From Adiantum capillus-veneris (taxonomy: Eukaryota; Streptophyta; Polypodiopsida; Polypodiales; Pteridaceae), in NCBI GenBank assembly GCA_014529385.2, contig CM043942.1, positions 55,739,340 to 55,803,339 of the forward strand: a stretch of 64,000 bases of DNA. Reading direction: 5' to 3'. Below, one piece after another: positions 12,012 through 23,461 of this stretch. The stretch's first letter is position 1. Each line of letters opens with the position of its first letter. The translations under genes and the position numbers were made by a program. Below the pieces are notes generated by a model. That model worked only from the letters and a program-made list of their open reading frames with translations, ran no database searches and was not told the origin of the DNA.

Positions 12012-13151
12012 TGTGAGCGGGATGGAAACACACACAACGCCTCTATAATGACCCGACACACACTCTTGGGAAGATACACACACACACTATGGGGCACCAC
12101 TCGGCTTACACAACCAGCCTGGACGAGACAGGAAACCACACAGACGAAGTGAGAAGAGAGAGATTTCCCACTTGCCCAATCAACACTCACACATACACAC
12201 TCACACACACACTCTCAATTCAGCTCAAAGGAGGCAAATTGCTATTGTTTAGACTCAATGAAGCTCAGCCCAATACCAATGGGGCAAATAGTTTACACAG
12301 TATTGAGGAAATACACCAGATACAACCACAAAGTTAGGAGAGGCTTCACTCACCGGAGAAGATTACACAGAAAAACAGCAGAAAATCTGTGAGTAATTTG
12401 GCAAAATGGACAGCTCCATTGCGTCTGGAACACCCAAAAACCCCAGTCTACAATGTCAAAGTGCTCAAATCCGACCTCGGATGAGCAGTTTAGGGCCAAA
12501 AAATGCTCCAAAAATAGCAAAAACACACTTGCGGCTGTTCCACCTCTCTTCTCCACGTTTTTTCTGGTCTTCTCTCAGTTTTTTCAGTTCCCACACTTAA
12601 ATTTATTAGTTTGGGCACCCGTGGCCTTTTCGATGACATCAAACGGACCCCGAACAGGCCAAAAACTGACCTCGCAGTGCATAGTTGTCACCTTTTTGCA
12701 TCATCCGCACACCTGGCACTCAGTTTTTCCAAATAATGCATCTCGCGACCACAAGAAGTGGCTCCAAAAAGTGGTCCTCATGATGACCTTTCTACATAAT
12801 TATCACAAGAAAACACGCACGTCGTGTCCATACTTCTGCGCGTGCAAGTATTGACCCCATTCGCCCTCCTGACGCCACTAGATGCCATCTGACGCACCTG
12901 CTTACCTCATGTCATCGGCCCGCAGATAGCTTCCTCGAGATTTTTACGCGCTGCCAACTCTTCTTTATTGTAGAAAAACACACTGGTACTGATAATAGTG
13001 AAAATCGCTGCGCTATGTACACCCTGTCCTACCTGTACACACGTGGGCCCCACGTAACCACCTGGCTATGGAAATGGGCAATCCTTTATTTGATGCACCA
13101 TGCATGTATATGTACATATGCGGAATCCCTTGCTCCAAAAAACTCCTGACA
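12012..13151 (-). mobile_element. Gypsy 3' LTR (arm 2)
   Basis: About 1140 bp, starting TGTCAGGAG and ending CCCGCTCACA on the minus strand. It contains a TG-rich microsatellite (near 12,180-12,215). It is preceded in element orientation by a purine-rich tract gggatgggaaaa. Differences from the 5' LTR are scattered, several per hundred bases, so the insertion is not recent. Confidence 0.9.
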
Positions 13152-14253
13152 TAATTTTCCCATCCCCTAGCCTGCTAGATCATTCATGATCAGCAGCAGC
13201 AAAGAGAGATATGAGACTCGCCGCATCACTAGTCTCCTCATCCCTCACCAACACTGCTTGATCCACAGACAGCTCATCTTGCTCCACCATCATCAATCTA
13301 GCATGATACAATTTAGGACGCAATCCATTTACCCTTGACTTATGTAGAACACCATCCAGGTTAGCCAGCTGATATGTGCCATTTGGAAAACACTCCACTA
13401 CCTTGAAAGGCCTTCCCACTTAATTTGAAACTTGTTTTGGAAGGTGTTTTCTAGCTTAATGTTGTAGCGCAAAACCAAGTCATGTTACTTGATACCCTTA
13501 CTTTGACCTTTTCATTAATCTTTGCCTAATCCTTATCCTGCATTTGCCCATAATGCTCCAATGCGCTCATCCTATCCAACTGGACCTCTTGTAACTGCAA
13601 GAGCCTCTCTTTGAATGCATCACTAGGCGGCCCAAGCAACTTCTCTAACATCTTGACCACAGGCAACTCTACCTCCACAAGCAATAGTGCTTCCTTTCCA
13701 TACACCAAATGAAATGGAGTAAACCCTGTACCTGTCTTCATCGAAGTACGGTAAGCCCATAATGCACTAGGCAATTCCAAATCCCAATTCTTTCCTTGGT
13801 GCTCTGTCACTTGAGAAACAATTTGTACCAACTAACACCATTGAATCTTTCATTTAAGCCATTACACTGCGGGTAATAAGGAGTGGTATGCTGGTGCCTA
13901 ATCTTCATGTTTATGCATAAGAAGTCTAGCAGTTTAGCTCTAAATCCTGGCCCTTTATCTGAAAGTAGCTCTAATGGCACCCAAACTTGCAACATATTTC
14001 ATAATACAAAAATTTTGCCACATCCTTTGCAGTGATCTGTTTTTACTGGTATAGCCTCTGCCCATCTAGAGAGATAGTCCGCTGTCGTCAAGATACACTT
14101 TACCCCTGCTTGTGATAGGTAACGGGCCTATTGCATCAATCCCCCACTTTTCAAACGCATCAAACGCCATAATAGTTTTTCGTAGCTCTGGCTTCAACAC
14201 TCTCTTCCCAAATGCTTGACACCTATTGCAAGACCTACACCAATGGTGAACAT
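13152..14253 (-). pseudogene. Gypsy integrase, C-terminal part (arm 2)
   Basis: On the minus strand this holds the integrase zinc-finger second half (CRSCNRC), the catalytic core (DAIGP, DKGPGF, NGLNERFN) and the C-terminal GPF module (GPFKVVECFPNGTYQLAN), ending at 13,180. Compared with 54,866-55,941, this arm has extra frameshifts near 13,830, 13,990 and 14,090. It is separated from its N-terminal part by the insertion of element N. Confidence 0.88.
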
Positions 14254-14394
14254 TGTTGAGCTTATATGTGAAGCTACTCAATATATGGCTTCTCTATATA
14301 TGGCACCTAGGTCCCCTCTATATATACATCATCTCATGTGTGTATTCTACACACTTTGGGTTCTACTTCTGTGCTCTCTCCTTCTCTCTCAACA
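14254..14394 (+). mobile_element. Element N 5' LTR (arm 2)
   Basis: A 141-bp LTR (142 bp in the other arm). It contains a TA-rich block of tatatatgg repeats and a CT-rich 3' end before the terminal CTCAACA. Confidence 0.9.
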
Positions 14395-14405
14395 TGGTAT
14401 CAGAG
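14395..14405 (+). promoter_or_regulatory. Element N primer-binding site
   Basis: TGGTATCAGAG immediately after the 5' LTR, complementary to the 3' end of plant initiator tRNA-Met. It is identical over this length to the copia A site at 28,696. Confidence 0.88.
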
Positions 14406-15460
14406 TATACGTTTTGTTTTTTGATTTTTCTCCTGACAAAAATTGATTTTGCAAAAACTACCCTGAAAGGAATCGGATCGATGTGGTCTACAACTTTGCA
14501 GAAGGAATTTTTTTCAAATTCTGCACCGATTTTGAGTTATCGTTGACGGACTGCGTACATACCTGAAAAACAGCTTTGCGTTTGTTTTTGATTTTTGTGC
14601 TAATTGGAAACGATTTTGCAGAAACTACCCGCTCAAGAGACCGGAATCGATGTGGTCTACAACTTTGCAAAAGGAAGTTTTTTCAAATCTGCACCGATTT
14701 TGAGTTATCGTTCGCGGACTGTGTACATACCTGAAAAGCAACTTCCGCTTTTTATTTTGATTTTTGTGCTAATTGGAAATGATTTGCAGAAACTACCCGC
14801 GAATGAGACCGGAATCGATGTGTCTACAACTTTGCAGATGAAATGTTTTCAAATTCTACACGGATTGAGTTATCGTTCGCGGACTGCGTATATACCTGAA
14901 AAGCAAATTTTGCTTTTTGTTTTTGATTTTTCTGCTAATTGAAAACGATTTTGCAGAAACTACCCGCTCAAGAGACCGAATCGATGTGGTCTACAACTTT
15001 GCAAAAGAAAGTGTTTTCAAACTCTGCACCATTTTGAGTTATCGTTCGCGGGACTGCGACATACCTGACAAGCAATTTTGTTTTTTGTTTTTGATTTTTT
15101 GCTTATTGAAAACGATTTTGCAGAAACTACCCGCGAGATAGACCGGAATCGATGTGGTCTACAACTTTAGAGAAGAAAGTGTTTTCAAATTCTGCACCAA
15201 TTTTGATTTATCGTTCGCGTACTGTGTACATACCTAAAAAGCAATTTCCGTTTTTTGTTTTTATTTTCTGCTTATTGAAAACGATTTGCGAAACTACCCG
15301 CGTGAGAGACCGGAATCGATGTGTTTCTACAACTTTGCAGAAGAAACTCCCAGCGATGGGGATTGGAATCGATGTGGTCTATAACTTTGCAGAAGAAAGT
15401 TTCTCTAAATTCTGCACCGATTTTGGGTTATCGTCTCGGACTGCAATATGTTTGAAAATA
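14406..15460 (+). repeat. Six-fold ~168-bp tandem array in element N
   Basis: The anchor atcgatgtggtctacaac (with small variants) recurs near 14,478, 14,647, 14,815, 14,981, 15,149 and 15,316, spacing 166-169 bp, with a partial seventh copy about 53 bp later. Each unit contains a T-rich block and a conserved block around gagttatcgttcgcggactg. The period is not a multiple of three and stop codons occur in all frames, so it is not a protein repeat. Confidence 0.9.
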
Positions 15461-15734
15461 AAATTTTTACTTTTTGTTTTGATTTTTCACATAATTGAAA
15501 ACTTCTCAATTATATTTTTCTTCATCAATCATATATTTGTTACTGACGTAACTTTGTTGCAGAAGCCATTACACATCGTTCCGATTCAGTCGAGCCGTTG
15601 ATAATCGTCCAAATTCTATCAGCTACTGTTGGTACATGATCTTTTGTTATATGATATACTCGTTCATTGATTCTCGTATAATTATTCTTTTAGAGATATA
15701 GTTTACGTCGCTTTATTGATAATTTCTCATTGAT

Positions 15735-16200
15735 ACCATAGTGATTTTGATGGTACCATGATGATGTTTTGTTAATACTTGGTCATGGTGATTTTCATTG
15801 ATACCATGATGATAGTCATTGATAGCAAAGCATGGTTATTCTCGGTGGGCATGATGATAATTCGTTTATACCATGGTTATTCTCGGTGATTCCATGATGA
15901 ATTTCGTTGATTCCATGGTGATTTTTGTGTGATCCATGATGATGTTTTGTTGATACCATGGTTATTCTCGGTGATACCATGATGTTGTTCCGTTGATACC
16001 ATGGTTCTTCTCGGTGATGCTATGATGATGTTTCGTTGATACCATGGTTATTCTCGGTGATGCCATGATGTTGTTTCGTTGATACAATGATTATTCTCGG
16101 TGATATCATGATGCTTTTCGTTGATACCATGATTATTTATTCATTTTTTATTGATATAATGATGATATTTGTTAATACTTTGATGGTATTCATTGATCAC
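15735..16200 (+). repeat. 43-bp minisatellite in element N
   Basis: Imperfect reiterations of gttgataccatggttattc followed by a cggtgataccatgatg block, about 43 bp apart where best preserved (15,950-16,080). The flanking copies are degenerate. It is non-coding. Confidence 0.8.
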
Positions 16201-16813
16201 TACATGATAAATGTTGTTTTATGTAGTATATACACATATCATTTGTATCACGTAATCACACATTTTGTACTTTTACGTTTATACTTTAGGTACCATATGT
16301 TGTCGTGTGTATATATGTCGTCAAAAGAGTGGCGTCGCGACCATCTCTATGGCATTGTGAACGTAATTATTTCATTAACGATGCTAATAATTTTCATGAC
16401 ATTTTTTTTTGGAGTCTATGATCTATGTAGGATTGATCAAAGAATTGATTTTATGAGGACAAACTTGTGACAAAAAAGATTTATGAAGATATGTTTGGTG
16501 ATGCCATAATGATGACAACATGAAGACATGTTTGGTGATGCGATATTGATGACAACATGAAGACATGTTGGTGATGCGATATTGATGACAAGCACACAGC
16601 AGATTCACGAGACACTTTTGATTACAAGCTAATCGATAGCTTTTACACCTCTTTATTGAACCTTTGTATTCATTATTGTATTTGATAGGATAGGAGTAAT
16701 GTAACTCCTCATAAAACATTCAATGTAAAAGGAGTGATGTAGCCCTCGTAAACATTTGTATATTCAATGATTTTTATAATTAACGGTGGGTGTATATAGA
16801 GATGTGGGTTTTT
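16201..16813 (+). other. Unique interior of element N
   Basis: About 600 bp between the minisatellite and the 3' hairpin. It holds a short run of three degenerate ~40-bp repeats (acatgaagacatgtttggtg type, 16,490-16,590) and otherwise unremarkable AT-rich DNA. No open frame resembles a known protein. Confidence 0.6.
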
Positions 16814-16831
16814 CCCTTGATCCCCCAAGGG
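16814..16831 (+). promoter_or_regulatory. Element N 3' hairpin segment
   Basis: A CCCTTG / CAAGGG stem inside a run that reads gggtttttccc before it and gttttttcatcca after it. This is nearly the same as the segment upstream of the 3' LTR in copia A and B, although the LTRs themselves have diverged. Confidence 0.75.
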
Positions 16832-16872
16832 TTTTTTTCATCCACAGTTAGGGACCCTTATTTGAGCGGGGG

Positions 16873-17012
16873 TGTTGAGCTTATATGTAAGCTACTCAAA
16901 TATGGCTTCTCTATATATGGCACCTAGGTCCCCCAATATATATACATCATCTCATGTGTGTATTCTACACACTTGGGGTTCTACTTATGTGCTCTCTCCT
17001 TCTCTCTCAACA
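16873..17012 (+). mobile_element. Element N 3' LTR (arm 2)
   Basis: A 140-bp LTR, similar to the 5' LTR with a few substitutions and one-base gaps. It is directly preceded by the PPT gagcggggg. Confidence 0.9.
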
Positions 17013-17017
17013 AACAT

Positions 17018-20000
17018 CCTTGTGCAAACTAGGCCATACATACCCCTCTTGCAAAATCTTATGCAAGGTGATCTTTAGATCAAAAAATGGCCACCACATG
17101 CGTCTTCATGATTCTCTTCCAACACTCTATAAAGCTCCTCTTGCCAAGGTACACGTCTCAACACGAGATCAGCCCCTTTCATGTATAAGACATCACCAAT
17201 CAATTTGTACCTGTATGCTCTACGCACAAAACCATACTTCTTAGACTTCTGAATCTCCTTTGGAATGATTCCTGTTAGCAAAAACTCCTCTTCTTGAGCC
17301 AAACTTTCCCGGCCATGATAAAGAGGTAAAGTGGTCCTCAACACAAATAGCTCCCCAATCATGCCTTGAGCTGCTTCATGTGCCTCTCCATTTAGAGCAC
17401 GTTCAATGTGTGATTCTCCATGCTTTGAAAATTTTTAACAGGCCTTTAATTCTGAAGCACATTTCCTTCAATGAGGTGTTCTTGCTCTTCCACACACCCA
17501 GCACTTGCTTCACCACTAACAAGGCATCACCTTTTATGCTCAACCTTCGAACCCCATGCTTCAAACAAATGTGTAATCCGGCTTCCAGAGTAGCATATTC
17601 AGCCTCATTGTTACTATGAGCATCCAATTTGAACCCTCTCTTGCATACTAGCTTCCCCTCTGGATCATAAAGTGCTATACCCCCTGAAGCCGCATCATGG
17701 CTCTTTCTGTATGAACCATCAAAGAACAACACATGTGCATTGCTGATCTGTGGCACTTCTTCAACTACCTTTCTCACCACCTCTTCCTTAACAATAAGGG
17801 GATTCTCCTTGTAGGTCAACAAATCAGCTAGGGTAGCCCTTGTACTATCTTCCACTAGAAAAGAGAACTCAAATTCTTGCAGCTAAATTACCATTTCTTG
17901 ACCACATTTGACATGTTAGTGACATTAATTAACTATGGCAAAAAGGCATAGCTCGTCAAGAAAACAAAAGTTCGTGGTAGCAAGTAATGACGAAATCGTC
18001 GACAAGCAAATATTACACTGGCCATCACTAGCTCTACTTCCAAGAATTTTCTCTCTGCTACCAGCTTCACACGGCTTGCACAATACACTGGCCTCATATA
18101 ATGGCTGCCCTTCCCCTTTTGCAATAGCATGGTTCCAATGGCATCCTCCCCTACTGATGGATTTACATAAAACACTTGCTCCCAATCAGGAGCCTGTATG
18201 GCTGACAACCCCCCTAACACCTCTTTCACCTCTTGAAACACTTCTTCATAGTTGTCATCCCATTGCAATGGATCATGCTTTTCCACTTGTTCTAATGGAT
18301 AAATAATCTGAGAAGACAATGGAATAAACCTTGCTATGTACTTCACTTTGCTTCTTACTCGTAGGTGATGGAAGAAGAATAATAGACTTAACCTTTTCTA
18401 GATCAGCCTCAATGCCATTTTCTGACACCATATGGCCCAATAACTTCACCCTTGGCTGTGCTAGATGACATTTCTTTGGATTTAGTTGTCCTCCACATTC
18501 ATCATATCGAGCCAATACCATCTGCAGCTTCTCATGGTGTTCAGCCCTACTGCTATAAACACAGAAGTCATCCATAAAATCTTTAACACAACTACCAATG
18601 AATGGTTCCAACACCCAATTTGCTCTCTCTTGATAGAAGGAAGGTCCATTTGACAACCCAAATGGAAATACTGTGTAGCAATAGCAGCCCCATGGCGTAA
18701 TAAAAGTGGTCTTTGTGCGGTCTTTAAGAGCAATCTTCAATTGAAAATAGCCTGAAAAACCATCACACACACTCTACCTCTCATAACCTGCCACTAATCC
18801 AAGATCTGATCGATGAATGGAAGAGGATATGGGTTCTTCTTAGTGGCTGTGTTTAAGGGTTTAAAATCTACACAGATTCTCCACTTCCCATCCTTCTTTG
18901 GACTGACTACAATTGGACTCACCCATTCTGTGGTCTCCACAGGGACTATGAACCCTGCCTTCAATAACTTGTCCACCTCTTCTCGCAAGGCTTCCATTTG
19001 CTCTTGACCCATCCTTCTTAGCCTTTGCCGCACTGGCTTAGCACCTTCTTTCAGCTCTATATGCATCTCTTCGCCCTTGAACCCTCTGATCTCTTCATAT
19101 GAAGTAATGAACAAATCAGGAAAACTAGCCAGCATGTGCAAATATATATCCTTCTCCATAGTTGAGAGGTCTCCACTGATCATTTGTGTCATCAATTCCT
19201 GCTTCTTTGACAACTCAACCTTGGTTTGCATCAGCCCTTCAATCACTTCATAAGGCCCTTCACTTTCATCTTCAACCTCATTCGCAAATGCAACTAAACC
19301 AAACTCCTGGATTTCTTTCTCCATCAAAAGAAATTCAACATCAGCATCCTCATCACTGCTGGTAGTGCTATCACTATCCTCATCTGTCACCGTGGAAGAG
19401 TCTTCATCACTAGACTCATCCTCATCTTCATAAAGCTCCTCTAATCGTTTCCTTGTGTCCATATTATAAAGCTTCTTGGTACTTGTATTTCTATAGAGGC
19501 TAATCGTACCATGTCACCGATCTTGAACATCCCCACTGCATGTAACCATGGTCTGCCCAGTATAATAGGATATGCTCCCAACCCTGCTGGCATCACATGA
19601 AAATCAACCACTGCCTTTGCATCATATGCCTCCACTTCTAAGCTCTTTACAACACCCAAGCATTTTACTTTTTGATGGTTTGCCAATCTGATCCGAAAAC
19701 CTGACACCCCAGCCACTGTGAGACCCATCTTCTCAACGCATGAGTGTGTTATGACGCATATTTGGGCTCCGCCATCCACATAACCTTGTCCCAAAGTTTT
19801 CCTTTTATGCCACACATCTACTATTGGACAAATGTCTGGTAGCTCATCCATTGCCAACACCTTTACTGAACCTCTCTCTGGCTCTTTCTCCATTGGGTTA
19901 ACCATCCTCTTCCACTGTCGCTTTAGCTTAGGCACCATCTCTATAAGCTGCCCAAAAGTAACATCTGCCTTCCTGATCGTCAGATCCTCCTTCAAGTCAT

Positions 20001-21271
20001 AGCTTAATTGCCCATCCCCTAGTGGAAAATCTGAAACATGAAACTTTCGACGAGCTCTCCTTTTCCTCTTGGCCTTGACATCCTCGCCTTCATGGCTCTT
20101 TCCTTTCTTCTTACTAGGACCTGGGGCACTTCTTCCTTCCTTATCCTCTGTGGTCCTCTTCCCAATAGGCATCACTAATCTATCCTCTAGCTTTGATGCC
20201 TTCTCCAAGGTGACTACACTTAACACTTTTGTCTTTCCCTTTTCCTCTTGGGTTAATCCACTGGTTCCTTATCTCCCTTAATTTCGATGCCATAATCATT
20301 TGACCTAGTTAACACCTGTCTTGGCAATGGATACATGTCTCCCCCCATCCTTGGTGGCTTATCACATTGCGGGCTGATGTGACCCAACTCTCCACAATTG
20401 TAACATGTGGGCGTCTGCCTCCAAAACCTACCATTGCTTTGTCCAACACCATTCCTAGGCCTTTCTTCACCTCCTGGCTGATTTGCAAACCTCCCTTGAC
20501 CTCGATTATTTCCCACTTGACCTAGCATGTTTAGGCTGAGATTCTTCATCAAATCTACCATTTGCCTCATGTCTTGCCTTAGCCCATCATCTTGCACTGC
20601 TGTAGTGAACCCTGCTGGCATAACCTAAGTAGTAACAGGAACCACTGGTTCATGATGAACCCCTGGCATGCGACCTTGTAAAGAGTCAATAGGCTGAAAT
20701 TCAGACCTCATGGGCAAAGACTCCACCCCTAACTGTCTCATTTATCTCAGCTTCCACTCTTTGTTCCTTGCTACCTCTAGTGCATCTTCATATGTCCTAG
20801 GCTTCTTTAGCTCCACTCTCCAATGTATATTCTCCCAAAGACCAGCTAAGAACTTGTCCTTCTTCATCATGTCAGGCGGGGGTACCTGTGGTCCTAAGGC
20901 CTTGCACATTCGCTCCCATGCCAATGAAAACTTACGTATGTACGCATCTACTGGCTCACCTTCCTTTTGCACCAAAGCCTATACTTCTTGCCACACTTTG
21001 TCAGGATCTTCTATCTTCACAAACTCCACTTCCAACCCATGTCGTAGATTGTCCCAACTCAATCTGATAGGTGGATCCGCTACACGCAACTCCTCTTCAA
21101 ATGCTTTGGACCAAAATCGTGCATCACTCTTCAAAAAAATTTGGAGAACACGTAACATCTGCACAGGGTCATGAATCTGGTTGCTAATGCAGGCAACCTC
21201 CATCTTTTCCAGAAAGTCTTCCACACATCTTCATCACTTCTTCCATGAAACTCCGGATAAGAGAAAGCCAT
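17018..21271 (-). pseudogene. Gypsy gag-pol up to the integrase N-terminus (arm 2)
   Basis: Read on the minus strand from the gag ATG (21,269-21,271): gag with a CCHC knuckle (about 20,400), protease with DGGAQICVIT (about 19,770), an acidic linker (about 19,440-19,300), RT with FMDDFCVYS (about 18,570), RNase H (17,933-18,346), archaeal-type RNase H (17,403-17,855) and the integrase N-terminus (17,075-17,362). Stop codons shared with the other arm are real lesions. Additional frameshifts here (near 20,260, 21,220 and 17,085) are not in the other arm. Confidence 0.88.
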
Positions 21272-22316
21272 GGCTACCCAAGTTTCAATGCTTTGAGAAC
21301 CCCTTTGAACACACGTGCAAGAACCCAAAACTTTTACTGACTCAATTCTCAGAAACTTCAATGGAGCTCAACTTTAGATAAGGAGAAACACATGCACATC
21401 AAATGAGTTTTCATAGTTGATCATCGGAATTACAACAGGCAAAGGACATTCCAGGATCTCTCTTAATCTTCTTGGCCCGAACATAAAGACTATGCATTGC
21501 TGGAAAAAAATCTTCCTGGACACATGAACATTTATCTGGATTCTTTGAGTTAAATGAAATGGAGTGAATTGAGGGGCATTTTGATCATCCATTAAAGCCA
21601 ACCATGAAGCTCCCAAGAAGGCACACCTGACTTAACCTCTGATTTTGCCAAAATTTCAGCAGCATAACAGCATAAATGGCTCAAAAGACCAAAAAACCAG
21701 CCATCATAACTTGGAAAAATTTTGGCAGAGTTTCCCCAGAAATAGAGTAGTAGGAACCCAAAATATAGACTGTATATGTATGCATAAACTGTCAACAATA
21801 GAACCCGAGCATCAAGTAGGATTCACTAGTACATAGCCTATGGCAAGGTCACAAAAAGGGTGCTCCAGCTACCTGTATCACCGAAAGGATCTCTACATTT
21901 AAGAATCCCCCAGCTCAATAAAAACCTCATGCTATCGACCCTCACACGAAGGCTAATGCAAATCGCGTATAGTCAAGTCTTAGAAATGACTATCTTCCAG
22001 ACCAAGTCTCAGAAATGGCTGGGACTGCCAAATACAACCAAGTATAGCTCCACAAATGAGTACAATGGCAGTTTCCACAAGTAACGTACAATCCAGCAGA
22101 CAATGCGCTCAAATAGGTGCCAAGTGATGCATACCCACAACAACAACAAGTGACATCACTGCTAGTATATCACTGTACTCCAGCTACCTGTACCTCTGTG
22201 AACCACCTATACCTATACCTGTCCCTGTAGCCTGTAACCTGTAACCTGTATCTTGAACCTTGAAGCTCGAAGCAGAAGGTACTCGAAGAAGATCCTCAGT
22301 GGGGGCGCCAAAAGAA
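21272..22316 (-). promoter_or_regulatory. Gypsy 5' leader and primer-binding site (arm 2)
   Basis: An untranslated leader of about 1 kb. The PBS is at 22,294-22,310 (TGGCGCCCCCACTGAGG on the minus strand), a few bases inside the 5' LTR. Beside it lies a short tandem run of acaggtt-like heptamers (about 22,195-22,260). I see no convincing coding frame. Confidence 0.75.
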
Positions 22317-23457
22317 TGTGAGCGGGATGGAAACACACACAACGCCTCTATAATGACCCGACACACACTCTTGGGAAGATACACACACACTATGGGGCAC
22401 CACTCGGCTTACACAACCAGCCTGGCCGAGATAGGAAACACACAGACGGAGTGAGAAGAGAGAGATTTCCGACTTCCCCACTAAACACTCACACATACAC
22501 ACTCACACACACACTCTCAATTCAGCTCAAAGGAGGCAAATTGCTGTTGTTTAGACTCAATGAAGCTCAGCCCAACACCAATGGGGCAAATAGTCTACAC
22601 AGTATTGAGGAAATACACCAGATACAACCACAAAGTTAAGCAGAGGCTTCACTCACCGGAGAAGATTACACAGAAAAAAAGCAAAAAATCTGTGAGGAAT
22701 TTGGCAAAATGGACAGCGCCATTGTGTCCAGAACGCCCAAAAACCCCAGTCTACAATGTCAAAGTGCTCAAATCCGACCTCGGATGAGCAGTTTAGGGCC
22801 AAAAAATGCTCCAAAAAAAGCAAAAAACACACTTGCGGCTGTTCCTCCTCTCTTCTCCATGTTTTTTCTGGTCTTCTCTCAGTTTTTTCAGTTCCCACAC
22901 TTAGCTTTATTAGTTTGGCACCCGTGGCCTTTTAGATGTCCTCAAACGGACCCCAAACAGGCGAAAAACAGACCTCGCAGTGCATAGTTGTCACCTTTTT
23001 GCATCATCCGCACACCTGGCACTCAGTTTTTCCAAATAATGCATCCCGCAACCACGTGAAGTGGCCCCAAAAAGTGTTCCTCATGATAACCTTTCTGCAT
23101 AAGTATCACAAGATAACACCCACGTCGTGTCCATACTTCTGCGCGTGCAAGTATTGACCCCATTCGCCCTCCTGACGCCACTAGATGCCATCTGACACAC
23201 CTGCTTACTTCATGTCGTCGGCCCGCAGATAGCTTCCTCGAGAAGTTTTACACGCTACCAACTCCTCTTTATTGTAGAAAAAACACACTAGTACTTATAA
23301 TAGTGAAAATCGCTGCACTATGTACACCCTGTCCTACCTGTACACACGTGGGCCCCACGTAACCACCTGGCTATGGAGATTAGGAAATCCTTTATTTGAT
23401 GCACCATGCATGTATATATACATATGCGCAATCCCTTTCTCTAAAAAACTCCTGACA
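22317..23457 (-). mobile_element. Gypsy 5' LTR (arm 2)
   Basis: 1141 bp with TGTCAGGAG and GCTCACA ends. It is followed outside by acgt at 23,458-23,461, the second copy of the target-site duplication, and then by the right half of the disrupted AT-rich repeat (atgtaccgagttgtatata). Confidence 0.9.
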
Positions 23458-23461
23458 ACGT

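Larger units (their letters stand above)
14254..17012 (+). mobile_element. Element N: coding-free short-LTR retrotransposon nested in gypsy integrase (arm 2)
   Basis: Bounded by LTRs at 14,254-14,394 and 16,873-17,012 that begin TGTTGAGC and end CTCTCAACA. Flanked by a perfect 5-bp duplication aacat (14,249-14,253 and 17,013-17,017). TGGTATCAGAG follows the 5' LTR directly, and gagcggggg precedes the 3' LTR. The interior has no gag or pol similarity; instead it holds six ~168-bp tandem units and a 43-bp repeat array. Architecture and size (~2.8 kb) lie between TRIM and LARD elements. Shared PBS, LTR ends and 3' hairpin suggest it borrows enzymes from copia relatives such as B; that is inference. 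Confidence 0.92.
12012..23457 (-). mobile_element. Tat-like Ty3/gypsy LTR retrotransposon, arm 2, with nested element N
   Basis: A complete insertion with two ~1.14-kb LTRs (12,012-13,151 and 22,317-23,457), flanked by acgt on both sides (12,008-12,011 and 23,458-23,461). Joined across the element, the flanks give the sequence found uninterrupted near 8482. The order on the minus strand is 5' LTR, PBS, gag, protease, RT, RNase H, archaeal-type RNase H, integrase, PPT, 3' LTR. Element N (14,254-17,012) splits the integrase. There is no envelope-like frame. The coding part is decayed. Confidence 0.9.

Noticed and set aside
12180-12215. TG/AC-rich runs in the gypsy LTR as telomeric repeats
   Set aside because: They are simple TG microsatellites, not the plant TTTAGGG repeat, and occur in all LTR copies.
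13152-13180. Envelope-like third ORF downstream of gypsy integrase
   Set aside because: Only about 30 bp separate the integrase end from the LTR in both arms; there is no room for an extra gene.
14406-15460. CRISPR array
   Set aside because: The repeats are ~168 bp with no short-repeat/unique-spacer structure, no cas genes, and lie inside a plant LTR element.
16087-16470. 127-codon hydrophobic frame in element N as a membrane protein
   Set aside because: It spans the end of the 43-bp array and AT-rich DNA and has no recognisable domain. Composition is explained by the repeat.
20069-21174. Plus-strand frames antisense to gypsy gag (70-154 codons)
   Set aside because: These are shadows of the sense coding sequence; they carry no motif and vanish where the sense frame is broken.
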